Numbered from the stretch's first letter, positions 43,922-55,453 are shown. The stretch: DNA of 64,000 bases from Bacillus sp. SORGH_AS_0510 (GCF_030818775.1 NZ_JAUTAU010000001.1:3352001-3416000); one strand, 5' to 3'. Notes: a model not told the origin generated them from the sequence alone. Translations and numbers: made by a program.

Positions 43922-44362
43922 TTAGATGAATTTTCTTTCCTTTATAGGCTTTAACCAGCCATATCGTTGATGTTCAAGGTCAATAGCTAAAAAGGACGAT
44001 TCACATTTTCTAAGCACTTCAAAGAAAGCTGTTTCCGCTTCATAGCTTCCTAGTGCTTCTACAGTAATCAAGTCCTGAAACACTTCAACCTTTGCCGTAC
44101 TTAGTTTTCCGCTCAATTCGATTGTATATGCACCATGGTCTGCCTTAAATCCCTTAATTTTTCCAAGCTGTTTTTGGATTAACTGATGAATTTTTAAGAC
44201 TTCCACTCTTTTTGTAATATATGAAATTTGTTTTTTAGTTATAAATTTTAGCTCGCCAACAGCTTGTTGATGTTCCTGAAAAAGCTGAAAAAATAGTCGC
44301 TCTCTTCCGAAGTAATGGGCCGCAAATTCATCTTCTATTAAATATAGCTGATATTTTCTCAC
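43922..44362 (-). CDS. sirA: Sporulation inhibitor of replication SirA
   Basis: 146 residues, close to 148 in B. subtilis. Family blocks are YLIEDEFAAHYFGRERLFFQ, QISYITKRVEVLKIHQLIQK, YEAETAFFEVLRKCESSFLA and QRYGWLKPIKERKFI. SirA binds DnaA domain I and blocks new rounds of replication when Spo0A-P rises. It is followed by yneF as in B. subtilis. Confidence 0.92.
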   Translation of the reverse strand: MRKYQLYLIEDEFAAHYFGRERLFFQLFQEHQQAVGELKFITKKQISYITKRVEVLKIHQLIQKQLGKIKGFKADHGAYTIELSGKLSTAKVEVFQDLITVEALGSYEAETAFFEVLRKCESSFLAIDLEHQRYGWLKPIKERKFI

Positions 44363-44542
44363 TACGGTTCTCTCCTTCGTTGATTCCCCTTTTTTCTATT
44401 ATAAAAAAACATCTTCAAAACATTTGTCTTTCGGCGGCAAAAACTTCCACTAATTTTGTCGATTAGCAAATTTTCAAATAAAACTACTATGGATTCGCTA
44501 GAATCATTGAATTTCCTGTTTATTTCGATTCGGGATCCGAAT

Positions 44543-45844
44543 CTAATTCAGCCAATAATACCGATAATTTTCTACCGCAATCCCATGAATTTTTTCCTTG
44601 AACAAATCAAGCTCCTGGTTCATTTTTTTACCTTTCAGTGGATCGATGGAAAATCTTCTTGTTAGATTTTGTTTTTCAATGAATTGAATTCGATAAATTG
44701 TCGGTGGATGTGTTTCATTTAATTTAAATTTTTCCTTTGCAAGTTGTAATTTTATTCGGATCTTTTCACGTTCAGGCATGATAGAAAGGGCTTGTTTGAA
44801 TTCATCAATTACATTCGTCTGCAAGTCGTTAACCGAAACTCTAGACAGTGCATGGTAATAAACCCTATCCATATGAAGTTTTTCCAAGTCCTTTATGACT
44901 GTTATACTTCCACAAATTTGGGCCGCACGATAATCTGCTAAATACTCTCCAATCTGTTTTTGATTCCAAAGTAAATGCAGCAATAATGAGAAAGTTAAAT
45001 ATGGAATTTGAGCTAATAGTTTTAAGATAAAATTTGTTATCATATCAAGGAGACTATATTCGAAGGTCTGCTCCGATTGAACTGGATCTAATAAGGTATA
45101 CCAATCATATAGTGTGTTAATTGCTGTACCTACATAAAAACCATATGTAAGATCATTATTTTGATAATGCCCTAACTCGTGTGCAAAAACAGAACATTGT
45201 TCATCCGGGGTCAAGGCTGAAAAAAGTGGAATTCCAATATATACAATCGTTCTTCGTCTCCAGCCAATCTTTTTAATGGCCGCATTATAATCTTCATTAA
45301 TAACAATTCCGTCTATCCTTTTTATCCCCATGGCGTCTGCTAAATTGTCTAACACGGCATATGTTGCAGGCATTTCATCTCTAGGTATAATGCGTTCATT
45401 TTTCTCTAATCTTCCTACACGTGGTCTTATGAACCACGCAATCCCCAATAATACGAGACCAAAAAACAGCAAGACAAAATGGTTATGTTGGAAAATTAAT
45501 AAATATATTCCAAACGCAAAAGAAGCTACACTTGTAGCATGAACAATAGTCGCTATCATTAGTGCAATTATATTTACTAATGATTTTCTTTGTGTAAAAT
45601 TTGTGGTATTCATCATTTGTTGAAAAATAAATTCTCCACTTCTTTCTCCCAGATGGTCATAGAGTCGAACCATTCTTGATTTCCTTTTCGGCTCTTCTTC
45701 TTTAGCTGTATGTAAATTATATCCACACTCACACCAAGTAATATAACCTTTATGAGCAGGGATGGTTTTCAAGCAGTTTGGACATTCCGTAGAAACTTCC
45801 TCTTCCACCTTATTTATTGATATACTACTCAATTTCTTATTCAC
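44543..45844 (-). CDS. M48 family membrane metallopeptidase with zinc ribbon
   Basis: 433 residues. An N-terminal zinc ribbon (CPNCLKTIPAHKGYITWCEC) is followed by two membrane helices (~85-140). The M48 catalytic domain has the zinc site HELGH (QCSVFAHELGHYQNNDLTYG), then EYLADYRAA with the third zinc ligand. An extra hydrophobic stretch lies near residues 265-290. HtpX/Ste24-like enzymes of this type act in membrane protein turnover. It sits between sirA and tkt, where B. subtilis has no such gene. Confidence 0.85.
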   Translation of the reverse strand: MNKKLSSISINKVEEEVSTECPNCLKTIPAHKGYITWCECGYNLHTAKEEEPKRKSRMVRLYDHLGERSGEFIFQQMMNTTNFTQRKSLVNIIALMIATIVHATSVASFAFGIYLLIFQHNHFVLLFFGLVLLGIAWFIRPRVGRLEKNERIIPRDEMPATYAVLDNLADAMGIKRIDGIVINEDYNAAIKKIGWRRRTIVYIGIPLFSALTPDEQCSVFAHELGHYQNNDLTYGFYVGTAINTLYDWYTLLDPVQSEQTFEYSLLDMITNFILKLLAQIPYLTFSLLLHLLWNQKQIGEYLADYRAAQICGSITVIKDLEKLHMDRVYYHALSRVSVNDLQTNVIDEFKQALSIMPEREKIRIKLQLAKEKFKLNETHPPTIYRIQFIEKQNLTRRFSIDPLKGKKMNQELDLFKEKIHGIAVENYRYYWLN

Positions 45845-45929
45845 CTCAAAAATTTCTATGTTACTTTTATTATAACTGTAAAATTATGTAGTATATATAT
45901 TTTTTCTGATAGTTCTTACTATTAAAAAA

Positions 45930-45965
45930 TAAAAAAAAAGAGAACAGCTTATGCAGCTGTTCCCT
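45930..45965 (-). terminator. Terminator of tkt
   Basis: GGGAACAGCTGCATAAGCTGTTCTC on the minus strand, then TTTTTTTTTATT. Confidence 0.85.
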
Positions 45966-45975
45966 TACACTTGTT

Positions 45976-47982
45976 TTATTTTTGTAACATAGCCTTAACA
46001 CGCGCTACAACGTTGCTTACTGTAAAGCCGTATTCTTCCATGATTTTATCTCCAGGAGCAGAAGCACCGAACGTGTCGATTCCAAGAACATCGCCATCGT
46101 CTCCAGTGTATTTGTGCCATCCGAAGGAAGAACCTACTTCAATACCAAGACGTTTCTTCACATTCTTTGGAAGTACAGAATCCTTATATTCCTGAGATTG
46201 TTGTTCAAATCGATCCCATGAAGGCATGCTTACAACAGAAACATGAATTCCTTCACCTGCTAGTGCCTTTTGAGCTTCAACAGCAAGACTTACTTCAGAT
46301 CCAGTTGCTAATAACAATGCATCTGGAGTTTCCCTTTCGGAAGGAGAAACAACATAAGCACCTTTTGAAACTCCACCGTATGCATTAGTGTCTGTACCTT
46401 TTAATGTAGGTAAATCTTGACGAGTTAGAACAAGTGCAGTTGGTTTGTTTGTGGATTCAATTGCTAACTTCCAGGCTGCTGCTGTTTCGTTTCCATCTGC
46501 AGGACGAATAATTGATAGTCCTGGCATAGCACGTAATGCTGCAAGCTGTTCTACTGGTTCATGAGTTGGTCCATCTTCCCCTACTGCAATACTGTCATGA
46601 GTAAATACATAGGTTACAGGTAAACCCATTAATGCAGCTAATCGAATTGCTGGGCGTAGGTAGTCAGAGAACACAAAGAATGTTCCCCCAAATACTTTTA
46701 CACCACCATGCAGGGCAATACCATTCATAGCAGCACCCATTGCAAATTCACGAACACCGAACCAGAAATTACGGCCCTCATATGAACCTGGCATATAATC
46801 TTTAGATCCTTTAATCATCGTTTTGTTAGATCCTGCAAGGTCTGCGGAACCACCGATGAAAATTGGAAGGTTTTTCGCAATTCCATTAAGCACTTCTCCA
46901 GAAGAAGCACGGCTAGCTAGACTCTTTCCTTCGCTGTAAACTGGGATGTCCTTATCCCAACCAGCAGGTAATTCATTGTTTAGTGCCTGCTCCAATTGAG
47001 CAGCTAGTTCAGGATATTCTGTCTTGTATTGTGCAAAAAGATCGTTCCATTCTTTTTCCTTCTTCTCTCCTGTTTCAACGATCAGTTTTTGGAAGTTATC
47101 ATATACTTCCTGAGGAACATGGAAATCTTCTTCGAATGTCCACTTATAAGCTTCTTTTGTAAGCTTTAACTCATCAGCACCTAGTGGTGATCCGTGAACG
47201 CCTGAAGTACCAGCGCGGTTCGGTGAACCGTAACCAATAACCGTTCTAACTTCAATCATAGTTGGACGGTCTAGATCATTTCTAGCGTCTTCAAGAGCTT
47301 TTGCAATTTCGTCTAGGTTATTTCCATCTTCTACGCGAAGATATTGCCATCCGTATGAAAGGAAACGATCCTTTACACTTTCAGAGAAAGACTTATCTAA
47401 GTCCCCATCAAGTGAGATATCATTTGAATCATAAAGAACAACCAAACGACCTAACTTTAAGTGACCAGCAAGGGAAGCAGCCTCAGCAGATACACCTTCC
47501 ATTAAATCCCCATCACCGCAAATACTATATGTAAAGTGGTTGATTAGTTCAAATTTATCCTTATTATACACACTTGCAACGTGGCGCTCCGCCATTGCCA
47601 TACCAACTGCCATAGCGATTCCTTGACCTAGTGGCCCAGTTGTTGCTTCTACACCTTCAGTATGACCATATTCAGGGTGTCCAGGAGTTTTACTTCCCCA
47701 TTGACGGAATTGCTTAAGGTCATCCATCGATAAATTATAACCAGATAAATGAAGCATGCTGTATAACAATGCTGAACCATGACCTGCAGATAAAACAAAA
47801 CGATCACGGTTAAACCATTTAGGGTTCTTTGGGTTATGATTCATGAAACGTGTCCATAATGTATAAGTCATTGGAGCCGCACCCATTGGCATACCAGGAT
47901 GTCCTGAATTTGCTTTCTCGATTGCGTCAATGGAAAGCGTACGGATAGATGTTACTGATAAATCATCAATAGAATTAAACAT
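45976..47982 (-). CDS. tkt: Transketolase
   Basis: 668 residues, a normal length. The thiamine diphosphate site is [20 protein letters not shown], with [13 protein letters not shown] near the start and [20 protein letters not shown] in the pyrimidine domain. The enzyme moves two-carbon units between sugar phosphates in the pentose phosphate pathway. It is followed by its own terminator and lies downstream of ynzC as in B. subtilis. Confidence 0.97.
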   Translation of the reverse strand: MFNSIDDLSVTSIRTLSIDAIEKANSGHPGMPMGAAPMTYTLWTRFMNHNPKNPKWFNRDRFVLSAGHGSALLYSMLHLSGYNLSMDDLKQFRQWGSKTPGHPEYGHTEGVEATTGPLGQGIAMAVGMAMAERHVASVYNKDKFELINHFTYSICGDGDLMEGVSAEAASLAGHLKLGRLVVLYDSNDISLDGDLDKSFSESVKDRFLSYGWQYLRVEDGNNLDEIAKALEDARNDLDRPTMIEVRTVIGYGSPNRAGTSGVHGSPLGADELKLTKEAYKWTFEEDFHVPQEVYDNFQKLIVETGEKKEKEWNDLFAQYKTEYPELAAQLEQALNNELPAGWDKDIPVYSEGKSLASRASSGEVLNGIAKNLPIFIGGSADLAGSNKTMIKGSKDYMPGSYEGRNFWFGVREFAMGAAMNGIALHGGVKVFGGTFFVFSDYLRPAIRLAALMGLPVTYVFTHDSIAVGEDGPTHEPVEQLAALRAMPGLSIIRPADGNETAAAWKLAIESTNKPTALVLTRQDLPTLKGTDTNAYGGVSKGAYVVSPSERETPDALLLATGSEVSLAVEAQKALAGEGIHVSVVSMPSWDRFEQQSQEYKDSVLPKNVKKRLGIEVGSSFGWHKYTGDDGDVLGIDTFGASAPGDKIMEEYGFTVSNVVARVKAMLQK

Positions 47983-48158
47983 GAATTACATCCTTTCTTA
48001 ATCACTAGGATACTAAATACATCATTAATATTATATTGCCGATGTTTTTAATTCAACAAAAAGCATTTAGATAAAGGCTAAAAGGCATTTTGTTTCTTAT
48101 TTTGACACATTATTTGCTTGTATATGTAAAAAGGGAATACAAAATGTATCCCGATTTA

Positions 48159-48389
48159 TTAATGAAGTGTATTTTTCTTCCTTGCTTTTATTTTTTCAGG
48201 TGTTACGTCATTACCTTCAGGGTCAATGAACTTTGTATTTGTTAAGGTATCAAGCATACTGGAACGGAAAGTTGCTAAATACTCACTTCTTAGTTTAGAT
48301 TGCTCTTTTGCTTCTGATTCAGTTAATCCTGTTGATTTGGATTTTCTCGCAAGTTCATTAATTCTATCCATTTTCTCTTTTGATAGCAT
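48159..48389 (-). CDS. ynzC: DUF896 protein YnzC
   Basis: 76 residues: INELARKSKSTGLTESEAKE, QSKLRSEYLATFRSSM and the FIDPEGNDVTPEKIKARK end of the DUF896 (UPF0291) family, a two-helix hairpin protein that answers to SOS in B. subtilis. It lies just after yneB in the yneA-yneB-ynzC operon. Confidence 0.92.
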   Translation of the reverse strand: MLSKEKMDRINELARKSKSTGLTESEAKEQSKLRSEYLATFRSSMLDTLTNTKFIDPEGNDVTPEKIKARKKNTLH

Positions 48390-48465
48390 TCAATAACCTC
48401 CCTTTCAATTAGTTGTCTGACATCTGATTTTACTAAAAATAAGACCTTCTGACAAGGCAAAAGGT

Positions 48466-49122
<657 letters not shown>

Positions 49123-49125
49123 TTA

Positions 49126-49452
49126 CTAGTTTCCTGGAGCGCTAGCAAGCTGTGTTGTGTCTGTGGAGTCTTCCTTGCTAACAGGGATGATAATCTCTTC
49201 ACCAGGAAAAATTTGATCGTTACTAATTTTATTATGTTTTTTAACCCAACCAACAAATTGTTTATTTGTTAGTGAGTGCTGAGTAGAATACTGGTTTGAA
49301 ATATCCCATAATGAATCTCCCTCCGAAATAGTCACCTTCATATAATGATCCTCATCATTTGAGTGATTTTGAAAGGAAAGAATGATTGCTAATGAACAGC
49401 TTAACAGAATAAGAGTAATTGCATAAGAGTATTGGTTCCAAATTTTTTTCAT
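49126..49452 (-). CDS. yneA: Cell division suppressor YneA
   Basis: 108 residues. One N-terminal membrane helix (YAITLILLSCSLAIILSF) is followed by a LysM domain (VTISEGDSLWDISNQYS ... FPGEEIIIPV). YneA blocks septation during DNA damage. It is divergent from lexA and read from an SOS promoter with a LexA box in its spacer. Confidence 0.93.
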   Translation of the reverse strand: MKKIWNQYSYAITLILLSCSLAIILSFQNHSNDEDHYMKVTISEGDSLWDISNQYSTQHSLTNKQFVGWVKKHNKISNDQIFPGEEIIIPVSKEDSTDTTQLASAPGN

Positions 49453-49498
49453 ACGATTACACCTCTAATAGGAATATATGTTCTCTTTTGTTGTTTTT

Positions 49499-49528
49499 AT
49501 TATAGGACGAACACTTGTTTGTTGTCAA
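49499..49528 (-). promoter_or_regulatory. yneA promoter with LexA box
   Basis: On the minus strand TTGACA (49523-49528), 18 bases, TATAAT (49499-49504). The LexA box CGAACACTTGTTTG (49508-49521) fills the spacer. Confidence 0.9.
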
Positions 49529-49537
49529 CTCTATTTT

Positions 49538-49577
49538 CGAACTTATGTTTGTATAAAATAGGCGAACATGCTATAAT
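49538..49577 (+). promoter_or_regulatory. lexA promoter with LexA box
   Basis: TTGTAT (49549-49554), 17 bases, TATAAT (49572-49577). The box CGAACTTATGTTTG (49538-49551) overlaps the -35. A half box CGAACATG lies at 49563. This is the usual autoregulation of lexA. Confidence 0.9.
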
Positions 49578-49609
49578 AAAGTCAACATTAACCAGACGAG
49601 GTGCTTTTT

Positions 49610-50233
49610 ATGGTAAAAATATCAAAGCGGCAGCAGGATATCATGGATTTCATCAAAGAAGAGGTTAAGAGCAAAGGTTATCCTCCTTCTGTTAGAGAAA
49701 TAGGCGAAGCGGTTGGCCTAGCTTCCAGCTCTACTGTCCATGGACATTTAGCTAGACTAGAAAGCAAAGGTCTCATTAGACGGGACCCAACAAAGCCTAG
49801 AGCCATTGAAATTTTAGAAGCCGATGAAACCGCAAATATTCCGAGAAATAAAGTAGTCAATGTTCCAGTAGTTGGGAAAGTTACGGCAGGCTTACCAATT
49901 ACAGCGATTGAAAATGTAGAAGAGTATTTCCCGCTTCCAGAAAGTTTGGCACCAGCTGATGAGCATGTATTTATGCTAGAAATCATGGGTGAAAGTATGA
50001 TAGAAGCAGGGATTCTTGACGGTGATTATGTCATCGTTAAACAGCAGCCAACAGCGAATAATGGCGATATCGTTGTAGCCATGACAGAGGAAGACGAAGC
50101 AACATGTAAGAGATTCTTTAAAGAGAAAGATTATATCCGTCTACAACCGGAGAACTCTAGCATGGAACCTATTATTCTAAGGAATGTATCAATCTTAGGA
50201 AAAGTAATTGGTGTTTACCGCCATATCCATTAA
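49610..50233 (+). CDS. lexA: LexA repressor
   Basis: 207 residues from ATG 49610 (GAGGTG upstream). N-terminal winged helix: [40 protein letters not shown]. The C-terminal S24 protease domain has the Ala-Gly cleavage site in KVTAGLPIT, the catalytic Ser in [15 protein letters not shown] and Lys in ATCKRFFKE. It represses the SOS regulon until RecA triggers self-cleavage. In this window its targets include yneA, itself and probably the island yolD-like gene. Confidence 0.97.
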   Translation: MVKISKRQQDIMDFIKEEVKSKGYPPSVREIGEAVGLASSSTVHGHLARLESKGLIRRDPTKPRAIEILEADETANIPRNKVVNVPVVGKVTAGLPITAIENVEEYFPLPESLAPADEHVFMLEIMGESMIEAGILDGDYVIVKQQPTANNGDIVVAMTEEDEATCKRFFKEKDYIRLQPENSSMEPIILRNVSILGKVIGVYRHIH

Positions 50234-50238
50234 AGAAC

Positions 50239-50277
50239 AAAGGAGCTGATACCTAACTGGTACGGCTCTTTTTTTGT
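50239..50277 (+). terminator. lexA terminator
   Basis: AGGAGCTGATACC, loop TAACT, GGTACGGCTCT, then TTTTTT. Confidence 0.7.
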
Positions 50278-50441
50278 CCACTATATTGGGAAAAATTTCA
50301 ATAATATACATTATCATGTTCAATATATTGAAAATTCAGTATATTTACTCATGATAATAGTACAGTACTTTAATATAATGGTAATACACCAAGATTTACC
50401 TTAGGTCCAAAAAATAAACGGCTTAAGGAGTGTGAGAAACA

Positions 50442-50729
50442 ATGTTAGAGGACATTATTTTCTCTGTAGTAATTGGTGGATTGGTGGGATTCGCTGGTCA
50501 TGTACGGAAACACGGCAAAATCATTATGCCGAGAAAGACAAAAAAGTTCATTTATCTGGGTTTTCTAGAAGAATTGCTTCTAGGTTCGGTAGCCTCCCTT
50601 CTGCTCGTTTTGTACACAGCACCTAACTCATTAGTAGAGATCATTATTTTTTCCATCATTGCCAGTATTGGCGGTGATACGATCATGATTAGATTTAAAT
50701 TATTAAACAGCCAAGAAAATGAAAAGTAA
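50442..50729 (+). CDS. DUF4257 membrane protein
   Basis: 95 residues with three membrane helices (DIIFSVVIGGLVGFAGHVRK; LLLGSVASLLLVLYTAP; EIIIFSIIASIGGDTIMIRF). Ribosome-binding site AGGAGTG precedes ATG. Function unknown. Its 5' region holds the palindrome TTCAATATATTGAA (~50320) and a TATAAT-like sequence. Confidence 0.75.
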   Translation: MLEDIIFSVVIGGLVGFAGHVRKHGKIIMPRKTKKFIYLGFLEELLLGSVASLLLVLYTAPNSLVEIIIFSIIASIGGDTIMIRFKLLNSQENEK

Positions 50730-50753
50730 ATCAACATGGCTTTTTACATGAAA

Positions 50754-50791
50754 AAACCTTAGCACCCATTTTTGGCGCTAAGGTTTTTTGA
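50754..50791 (-). terminator. glnA terminator
   Basis: AAAACCTTAGCGCC, loop AAAAAT, GGGTGCTAAGGTTTT on the minus strand, with T-runs. Confidence 0.85.
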
Positions 50792-50793
50792 TT

Positions 50794-52128
50794 TTAGTAC
50801 ATGCTCATATACTGGTCACGTTCCCATTGGTGAACGACTGTACGGAACATATCCCACTCGATTTCTTTCGCTTCTACAAAGTGTTCGAAGATGTGCTCTC
50901 CAAGGCCATCTATGATTATTTCATCAGATTTCAATTGGTCTAGAGCTTGAGCTAGTGTTGCTGGAAGATCAACGATACCTTCTTCAATTCTTTCTTCCTT
51001 GCTCATCACATAGATGTTACGATCTACTGGAGCAGGAGGAGTAATCTTGTTTTTGATTCCGTCTAGACCAGCTTTTAGAAGAACAGCCATTGCAAGATAT
51101 GGGTTAGCAGCTGGGTCAACACTACGTACCTCTACACGTGTACTTAATCCACGTGACGCAGGGATACGGATTAATGGTGAACGGTTTTGTGCAGACCATG
51201 CAACATAACATGGTGCTTCATAACCTGGTACAAGACGCTTATATGAGTTAACTGTTGGATTTGTAACAGCTGTAAAGCTTGGCGCATGCTTAAGGATACC
51301 TGCGATAAATTGACGAGCAGTATCGCTCATTTGTAGGTCACCAGTTGGATCAAAGAATGCATTTTCACCATTTTTAAATAATGAAAGGTTCATGTGCATT
51401 CCTGAACCATTTACACCGAATAATGGCTTTGGCATGAATGTTGCGTGTAAGCCGTGTTTACGAGCAATAGTTTTAACAACAAGCTTGAATGTTTGAATTT
51501 GGTCACATGCAGTTAATGCATCTGCATATTTAAAGTCAATTTCGTGCTGACCAGGTGCTACCTCGTGGTGAGATGCTTCAATTTCAAAGCCCATTTCTTC
51601 AAGTTCAAGAACGATATCACGACGGCAGTTTTCACCAAGATCAGTTGGCGCTAAGTCGAAATAACCACCTTGGTCATTTAATTCTAATGTTGGTTCACCT
51701 TTTTGATCTAATTTAAATAGGAAAAATTCTGGTTCTGGTCCAAGGTTGAAGTTAGTAAAGCCTAACTCTTCCATTTCCTTTAAGACTCTTCTTAAGTTAT
51801 TTCTAGGGTCACCAGCAAACGGCTTACCTTCTGGTGTATAGATATCACAAATTAATCGAGCTACCTTCCCTTTTTCAGCTGTCCAAGGGAAAACAACCCA
51901 TGTATCTAAGTCTGGATATAACTGCATATCAGATTCTTCAATACGTACAAAACCTTCAATCGAAGAACCATCAAACATCATTTTGTTATCAAGTGCTTTT
52001 TCTAATTGGCTGATTGGAATCTCAACGTTTTTAATTGTTCCAAGGATATCTGTGAATTGAAGACGGATGAATTTCACGTTTTCTTCTTTTGCAAGTCGTT
52101 GAATATCTTCTCTTGAATACTTTGCCAT
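50794..52128 (-). CDS. glnA: Glutamine synthetase type I
   Basis: 444 residues, the length of the Bacillus GSI-alpha type. Signatures: [17 protein letters not shown], the metal site [10 protein letters not shown] and [18 protein letters not shown], the ATP site [14 protein letters not shown], and [13 protein letters not shown]. It makes glutamine from glutamate and ammonia. In Bacillus the feedback-inhibited enzyme also controls TnrA and GlnR. It is the second gene of glnRA. Confidence 0.97.
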   Translation of the reverse strand: MAKYSREDIQRLAKEENVKFIRLQFTDILGTIKNVEIPISQLEKALDNKMMFDGSSIEGFVRIEESDMQLYPDLDTWVVFPWTAEKGKVARLICDIYTPEGKPFAGDPRNNLRRVLKEMEELGFTNFNLGPEPEFFLFKLDQKGEPTLELNDQGGYFDLAPTDLGENCRRDIVLELEEMGFEIEASHHEVAPGQHEIDFKYADALTACDQIQTFKLVVKTIARKHGLHATFMPKPLFGVNGSGMHMNLSLFKNGENAFFDPTGDLQMSDTARQFIAGILKHAPSFTAVTNPTVNSYKRLVPGYEAPCYVAWSAQNRSPLIRIPASRGLSTRVEVRSVDPAANPYLAMAVLLKAGLDGIKNKITPPAPVDRNIYVMSKEERIEEGIVDLPATLAQALDQLKSDEIIIDGLGEHIFEHFVEAKEIEWDMFRTVVHQWERDQYMSMY

Positions 52129-52171
52129 TTTAATACCCCCAATTTTTTAAAAAAGAAATTTTACAAGATTA

Positions 52172-52576
52172 TTAATGGAAGAATCGAGACATATCGCCAT
52201 GACGTAATGTAGATCGATTGTTTCTTCCAGAATGAATAATTTCGTTGCGGAGAAGCTTTCTTAATTGCTCATCTGTTAATTCACGTTTCACTTTTTCTGC
52301 TTGCTTCCCTTGTGATTCCTCTTGCTGGAGTTTAACTGCGAAGAGTTGTTTTATCCCCGCCATGTTGACTCCTTGATCAATTAAATCCTTTATTTCTAGA
52401 AGCCTATCAATATCATTAAGGCTAAACAGACGCCTGTTCCCCTCGGTTCTAGCTGGAGAAATCAATTGGTGCTCTTCATAATAGCGGATTTGCCTTGCTG
52501 TAAGCTCCGTTAGTTGCATGACAGTTCCGATGGGAAACAGTGGCATGGAACGGCGAATTTCCTTTCCACTCACCAA
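52172..52576 (-). CDS. glnR: GlnR transcriptional repressor
   Basis: 134 residues from TTG 52576 (GGAGGAG upstream); a GTG one codon later is also possible. MerR-type winged helix: [40 protein letters not shown]. The C-terminal tail ([14 protein letters not shown], ending GDMSRFFH) is the autoinhibitory region released by feedback-inhibited glutamine synthetase. GlnR represses glnRA when nitrogen is plentiful. Confidence 0.95.
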   Translation of the reverse strand: MVSGKEIRRSMPLFPIGTVMQLTELTARQIRYYEEHQLISPARTEGNRRLFSLNDIDRLLEIKDLIDQGVNMAGIKQLFAVKLQQEESQGKQAEKVKRELTDEQLRKLLRNEIIHSGRNNRSTLRHGDMSRFFH

Positions 52577-52608
52577 ATTTCTCCTCCCTTTTGTTAAATC
52601 ATATTGCT

Positions 52609-52637
52609 ATTATATTTCGTGTTAGATTTATTGTCAA
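52609..52637 (-). promoter_or_regulatory. glnRA promoter
   Basis: On the minus strand TTGACA (52632-52637), 17 bases, TATAAT (52609-52614): a consensus sigma-A promoter. Confidence 0.9.
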
Positions 52638-52642
52638 TCATA

Positions 52643-52659
52643 TGTAAGGTTTTCTTACA
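52643..52659. promoter_or_regulatory. GlnR/TnrA operator
   Basis: TGTAAGGTTTTCTTACA is a perfect match to TGTNAN7TNACA, five bases upstream of the -35 of glnRA. Confidence 0.9.
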
Positions 52660-52739
52660 TGGTTTTTAATAAGAGAATTTATAATTTAATAATCATTTGG
52701 GTATCCTAAGTTTTTAGCTGCCATGGGGTTGGTAGGCTA

Positions 52740-52841
52740 GACTAGTTACTGTCCAGCTCTTTTTTTAGCCCCATGGGCATTAGTCGCATCGACTAGTTAC
52801 CGTCCAGCTCTTTTTTCCAGCCCCATGGGCATTAGTCGCCG
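52740..52841. repeat. Two-copy 51-bp tandem repeat
   Basis: Units starting at 52740 and 52791 share GACTAGTTAC, GTCCAGCTCTTTTTT and CCCCATGGGCATTAGTCGC with few differences. A diverged partial unit precedes them. Non-coding, between glnR and ynbB. Confidence 0.7.
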
Positions 52842-52875
52842 TTACTCTTTTCCAACTAACAATATATCAAACAAA

Positions 52876-52903
52876 ATAGGACAACCCTCAAGCTGTCCTA
52901 TTT
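52876..52903 (-). terminator. ynbB terminator
   Basis: AGGACAGC and GTTGTCCT pair around TTGAGG on the minus strand, then ATTTTG. Confidence 0.7.
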
Positions 52904-52907
52904 TCCC

Positions 52908-54179
52908 CTATTTTAATTCAATTAATCCTTTTTCCACTAGATGGTCCACTGCGAGGCACACTGCCATTTTTACATGAGCGTATGTTAATCCCCCTTGAAC
53001 ATAGGCCACATATGGTGGTCTGATAGGGCCGTCTGCGGTTAATTCAATACTTGCTCCTTGAATGAACGTCCCAGCTGCCATAATCACATCATTTTCGTAT
53101 CCTGGCATGTAGCTTGGGTACGGTGTTACATAGGAATTAATTGGGGACGCAAATTGTATAGCTTGACAAAAAGCAACCATTTTATCGCGGTCATCAAACT
53201 GAACGGATTGAATTAAATCAGTCCTTTGAGCATTCCACTTTGGCGAAGAATTCATTCCTAACTCCTCGAGCATGGCAGCCGTAAATACTGCCCCCTTCAA
53301 TGCCTGGCCCACTACATGCGGGGCTAGGAAAAATCCTTGGTACATTTCTTGAAGGCTATAAAGAGACGCACCCGCCTCAGCCCCAATTCCCGGCGATGTC
53401 ATTCGGTATGAACAAGCCTCTACCCACTGTTTTTTCCCAACGATGTATCCGCCTGTCTTCACAATTCCGCCGCCTGGATTTTTAATAAGCGATCCAGCCA
53501 TTAGATCTGCTCCCACATGACATGGTTCCATTTCCTCAACGAACTCACCGTAACAGTTATCAACAAACACCACTACATCGGATTTGATTTCTTTTACATA
53601 ACGAATCATCTCACCAATTTCTGCTATTGTAAAAGAAGGTCTTGTAGCATACCCTTTTGAGCGTTGAATTCCGATCATTTTTGTATTGGGTTTGATTTTT
53701 GCAGCGATCGACTCCCAATCCATTCCACCCTCATCGGTAAGCGCCACGCTATCATAGGAAATCCCAAATTCTTTTAATGACCCTACTCCATTCCCACGAA
53801 GCCCGACGATTTCTTCTAAAGTATCGTATGGCTTGCCAGTTATATAGAGAAGTTCGTCCCCAGGGCGAAGAACACCGAACAACGCTATCGAAATCGCGTG
53901 TGTACCAGAAATAATTTGCGGACGGACAAGTCCAGCTTCGCCGCCAAACACATCTGCATACACTTGTTCGAGGGTATCCCTACCAATATCATCGTATCCA
54001 TAACCCGTTGTAGGAATAAAATGCGAATCACCCACGCGATGCTTTTGAAAGCTTCTTAATACAGCAAATTGATTCGTTTCAATTCGTTCATCAATTTGTT
54101 TATGTACTTCAGCGATTTGTTGTTCTACTTTTTTTACGATTGGCTGAAGCCTTTCCCCATTTTTTAACTGTTGAAACAT
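52908..54179 (-). CDS. ynbB: PLP-dependent YnbB (methionine gamma-lyase/aluminium-resistance family)
   Basis: 423 residues from ATG 54179 (TAGGAGT upstream). A fold-type-I PLP enzyme: ISGTHAISIALFGVLRPGDE binds the cofactor phosphate, VFVDNCYGEFVEEMEP holds the PLP-contacting Asp, and LIKNPGGGIVKTGGYIVG has the Schiff-base Lys. Family members are annotated as aluminium resistance or methionine gamma-lyase-like; the reaction is not established. It follows hflX by 14 bases. Confidence 0.9.
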   Translation of the reverse strand: MFQQLKNGERLQPIVKKVEQQIAEVHKQIDERIETNQFAVLRSFQKHRVGDSHFIPTTGYGYDDIGRDTLEQVYADVFGGEAGLVRPQIISGTHAISIALFGVLRPGDELLYITGKPYDTLEEIVGLRGNGVGSLKEFGISYDSVALTDEGGMDWESIAAKIKPNTKMIGIQRSKGYATRPSFTIAEIGEMIRYVKEIKSDVVVFVDNCYGEFVEEMEPCHVGADLMAGSLIKNPGGGIVKTGGYIVGKKQWVEACSYRMTSPGIGAEAGASLYSLQEMYQGFFLAPHVVGQALKGAVFTAAMLEELGMNSSPKWNAQRTDLIQSVQFDDRDKMVAFCQAIQFASPINSYVTPYPSYMPGYENDVIMAAGTFIQGASIELTADGPIRPPYVAYVQGGLTYAHVKMAVCLAVDHLVEKGLIELK

Positions 54180-54193
54180 GATGTTACTCCTAT

Positions 54194-55453
54194 CTATTGT
54201 TGAAATTTCTGTAATTGTCCTGTGATTTGATGGTCTTGAAGTGAATATCCTTTGCACCGATATAATTGGTTATCTTCATTAAAGGATAACTCCCGTAAAA
54301 TCGTCTCATTTTTTAATTGAGATAACAGCTTACCTTCTGTCGAAGGCACTTCCACCTCGTAAGGTTCCATCAACTCGATCACCATTTTTTCAATTCTTTC
54401 TTTTAACTGGTGGCGGTCTTCCTGATTGAACGCACTAATAAAAGCAGTTGGCGTATCCGCCGTTGGAACGAAGTCTGGATGCTGGATATCCTTTTTATTA
54501 TAAACTGTTAACTGTGGGATATCTTTAATATCCAGGTCATCCAGCAGTTTTTTTACTGTTTTTTCATGCTGAAAATAGTCTGGATTAGACATATCCACGA
54601 CATGAAGCAACAGGTCTGCTTCTTTCACTTCTTCAAGAGTGGAACGGAATGCAGCAATAAGTGTGGTTGGTAAATCCTGAATAAACCCAACCGTATCTGT
54701 AATTAGCGCTAAGAATCCACTTGGTAAAATTAATTTTCTAGTCATCGGATCGAGCGTAGCGAATAATTGATTCTCCTCGTAGGACTCCGCCTCTGACAAT
54801 CGATTAAACAATGTGGACTTCCCGGCATTCGTATAGCCGACAATCGCCACTTGGAAGGTTTTGTTTTTCTTCCTTCTTTCACGGTATCGGTCACGGTGCT
54901 GAACGATAATGGAAAGCTGGCCTTTGATATCGTCAATTCTGCGGCGAATATGACGACGGTCTGACTCTAACTTGGTTTCACCCGGTCCTCTCGTTCCAAT
55001 CCCTGCACCTAAACGCGACAGGGCAGTTCCTTGACCTGCTAACCGTGGAAGAAGATATTGCAACTGGGCAAGCTCTACTTGTAATTTACCTTCTTTAGAA
55101 CGTGCCCGCTGCGCGAAAATATCTAAAATTAGCTGTGTTCGATCAATTATCCGAGCATTAATATCTGCACCAAGGTTTCTTTTTTGGCTTGGAGATAGCT
55201 CATCATTAAAGATGACAACATCTGCTTCAAGCTCCTCCACCAAAGCATTTAGTTCTTCCACTTTTCCTTTTCCAATATATGTAGCCGAATGAACACGGTC
55301 TCGTTTTTGTACAACAGATAATAATACTTCACCTCGAGCGGTTTCCGTTAAGGCTCCTAATTCCTCCATTGAATACTGGAAGCGTGAATCATCGTCCCCG
55401 TTTGTTTGACAACCGACAAGAATGACTTTTTCTTTTGTATCCTTTTGTTCCAC
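54194..55453 (-). CDS. hflX: GTPase HflX
   Basis: 419 residues from GTG 55453, chosen for AAGGAAGGA upstream and by length (B. subtilis YnbA 420). The N-terminal HflX domain has [20 protein letters not shown] and [18 protein letters not shown]. The GTPase domain has G1 [10 protein letters not shown]3 [11 protein letters not shown]4 YNKKD. HflX binds and splits stalled ribosomes. Confidence 0.95.
   Translation of the reverse strand: MEQKDTKEKVILVGCQTNGDDDSRFQYSMEELGALTETARGEVLLSVVQKRDRVHSATYIGKGKVEELNALVEELEADVVIFNDELSPSQKRNLGADINARIIDRTQLILDIFAQRARSKEGKLQVELAQLQYLLPRLAGQGTALSRLGAGIGTRGPGETKLESDRRHIRRRIDDIKGQLSIIVQHRDRYRERRKKNKTFQVAIVGYTNAGKSTLFNRLSEAESYEENQLFATLDPMTRKLILPSGFLALITDTVGFIQDLPTTLIAAFRSTLEEVKEADLLLHVVDMSNPDYFQHEKTVKKLLDDLDIKDIPQLTVYNKKDIQHPDFVPTADTPTAFISAFNQEDRHQLKERIEKMVIELMEPYEVEVPSTEGKLLSQLKNETILRELSFNEDNQLYRCKGYSLQDHQITGQLQKFQQ

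Noticed and set aside
49563..49576. Third full LexA box before lexA
   Set aside because: Only the CGAAC half matches; the other half is the -10 region.
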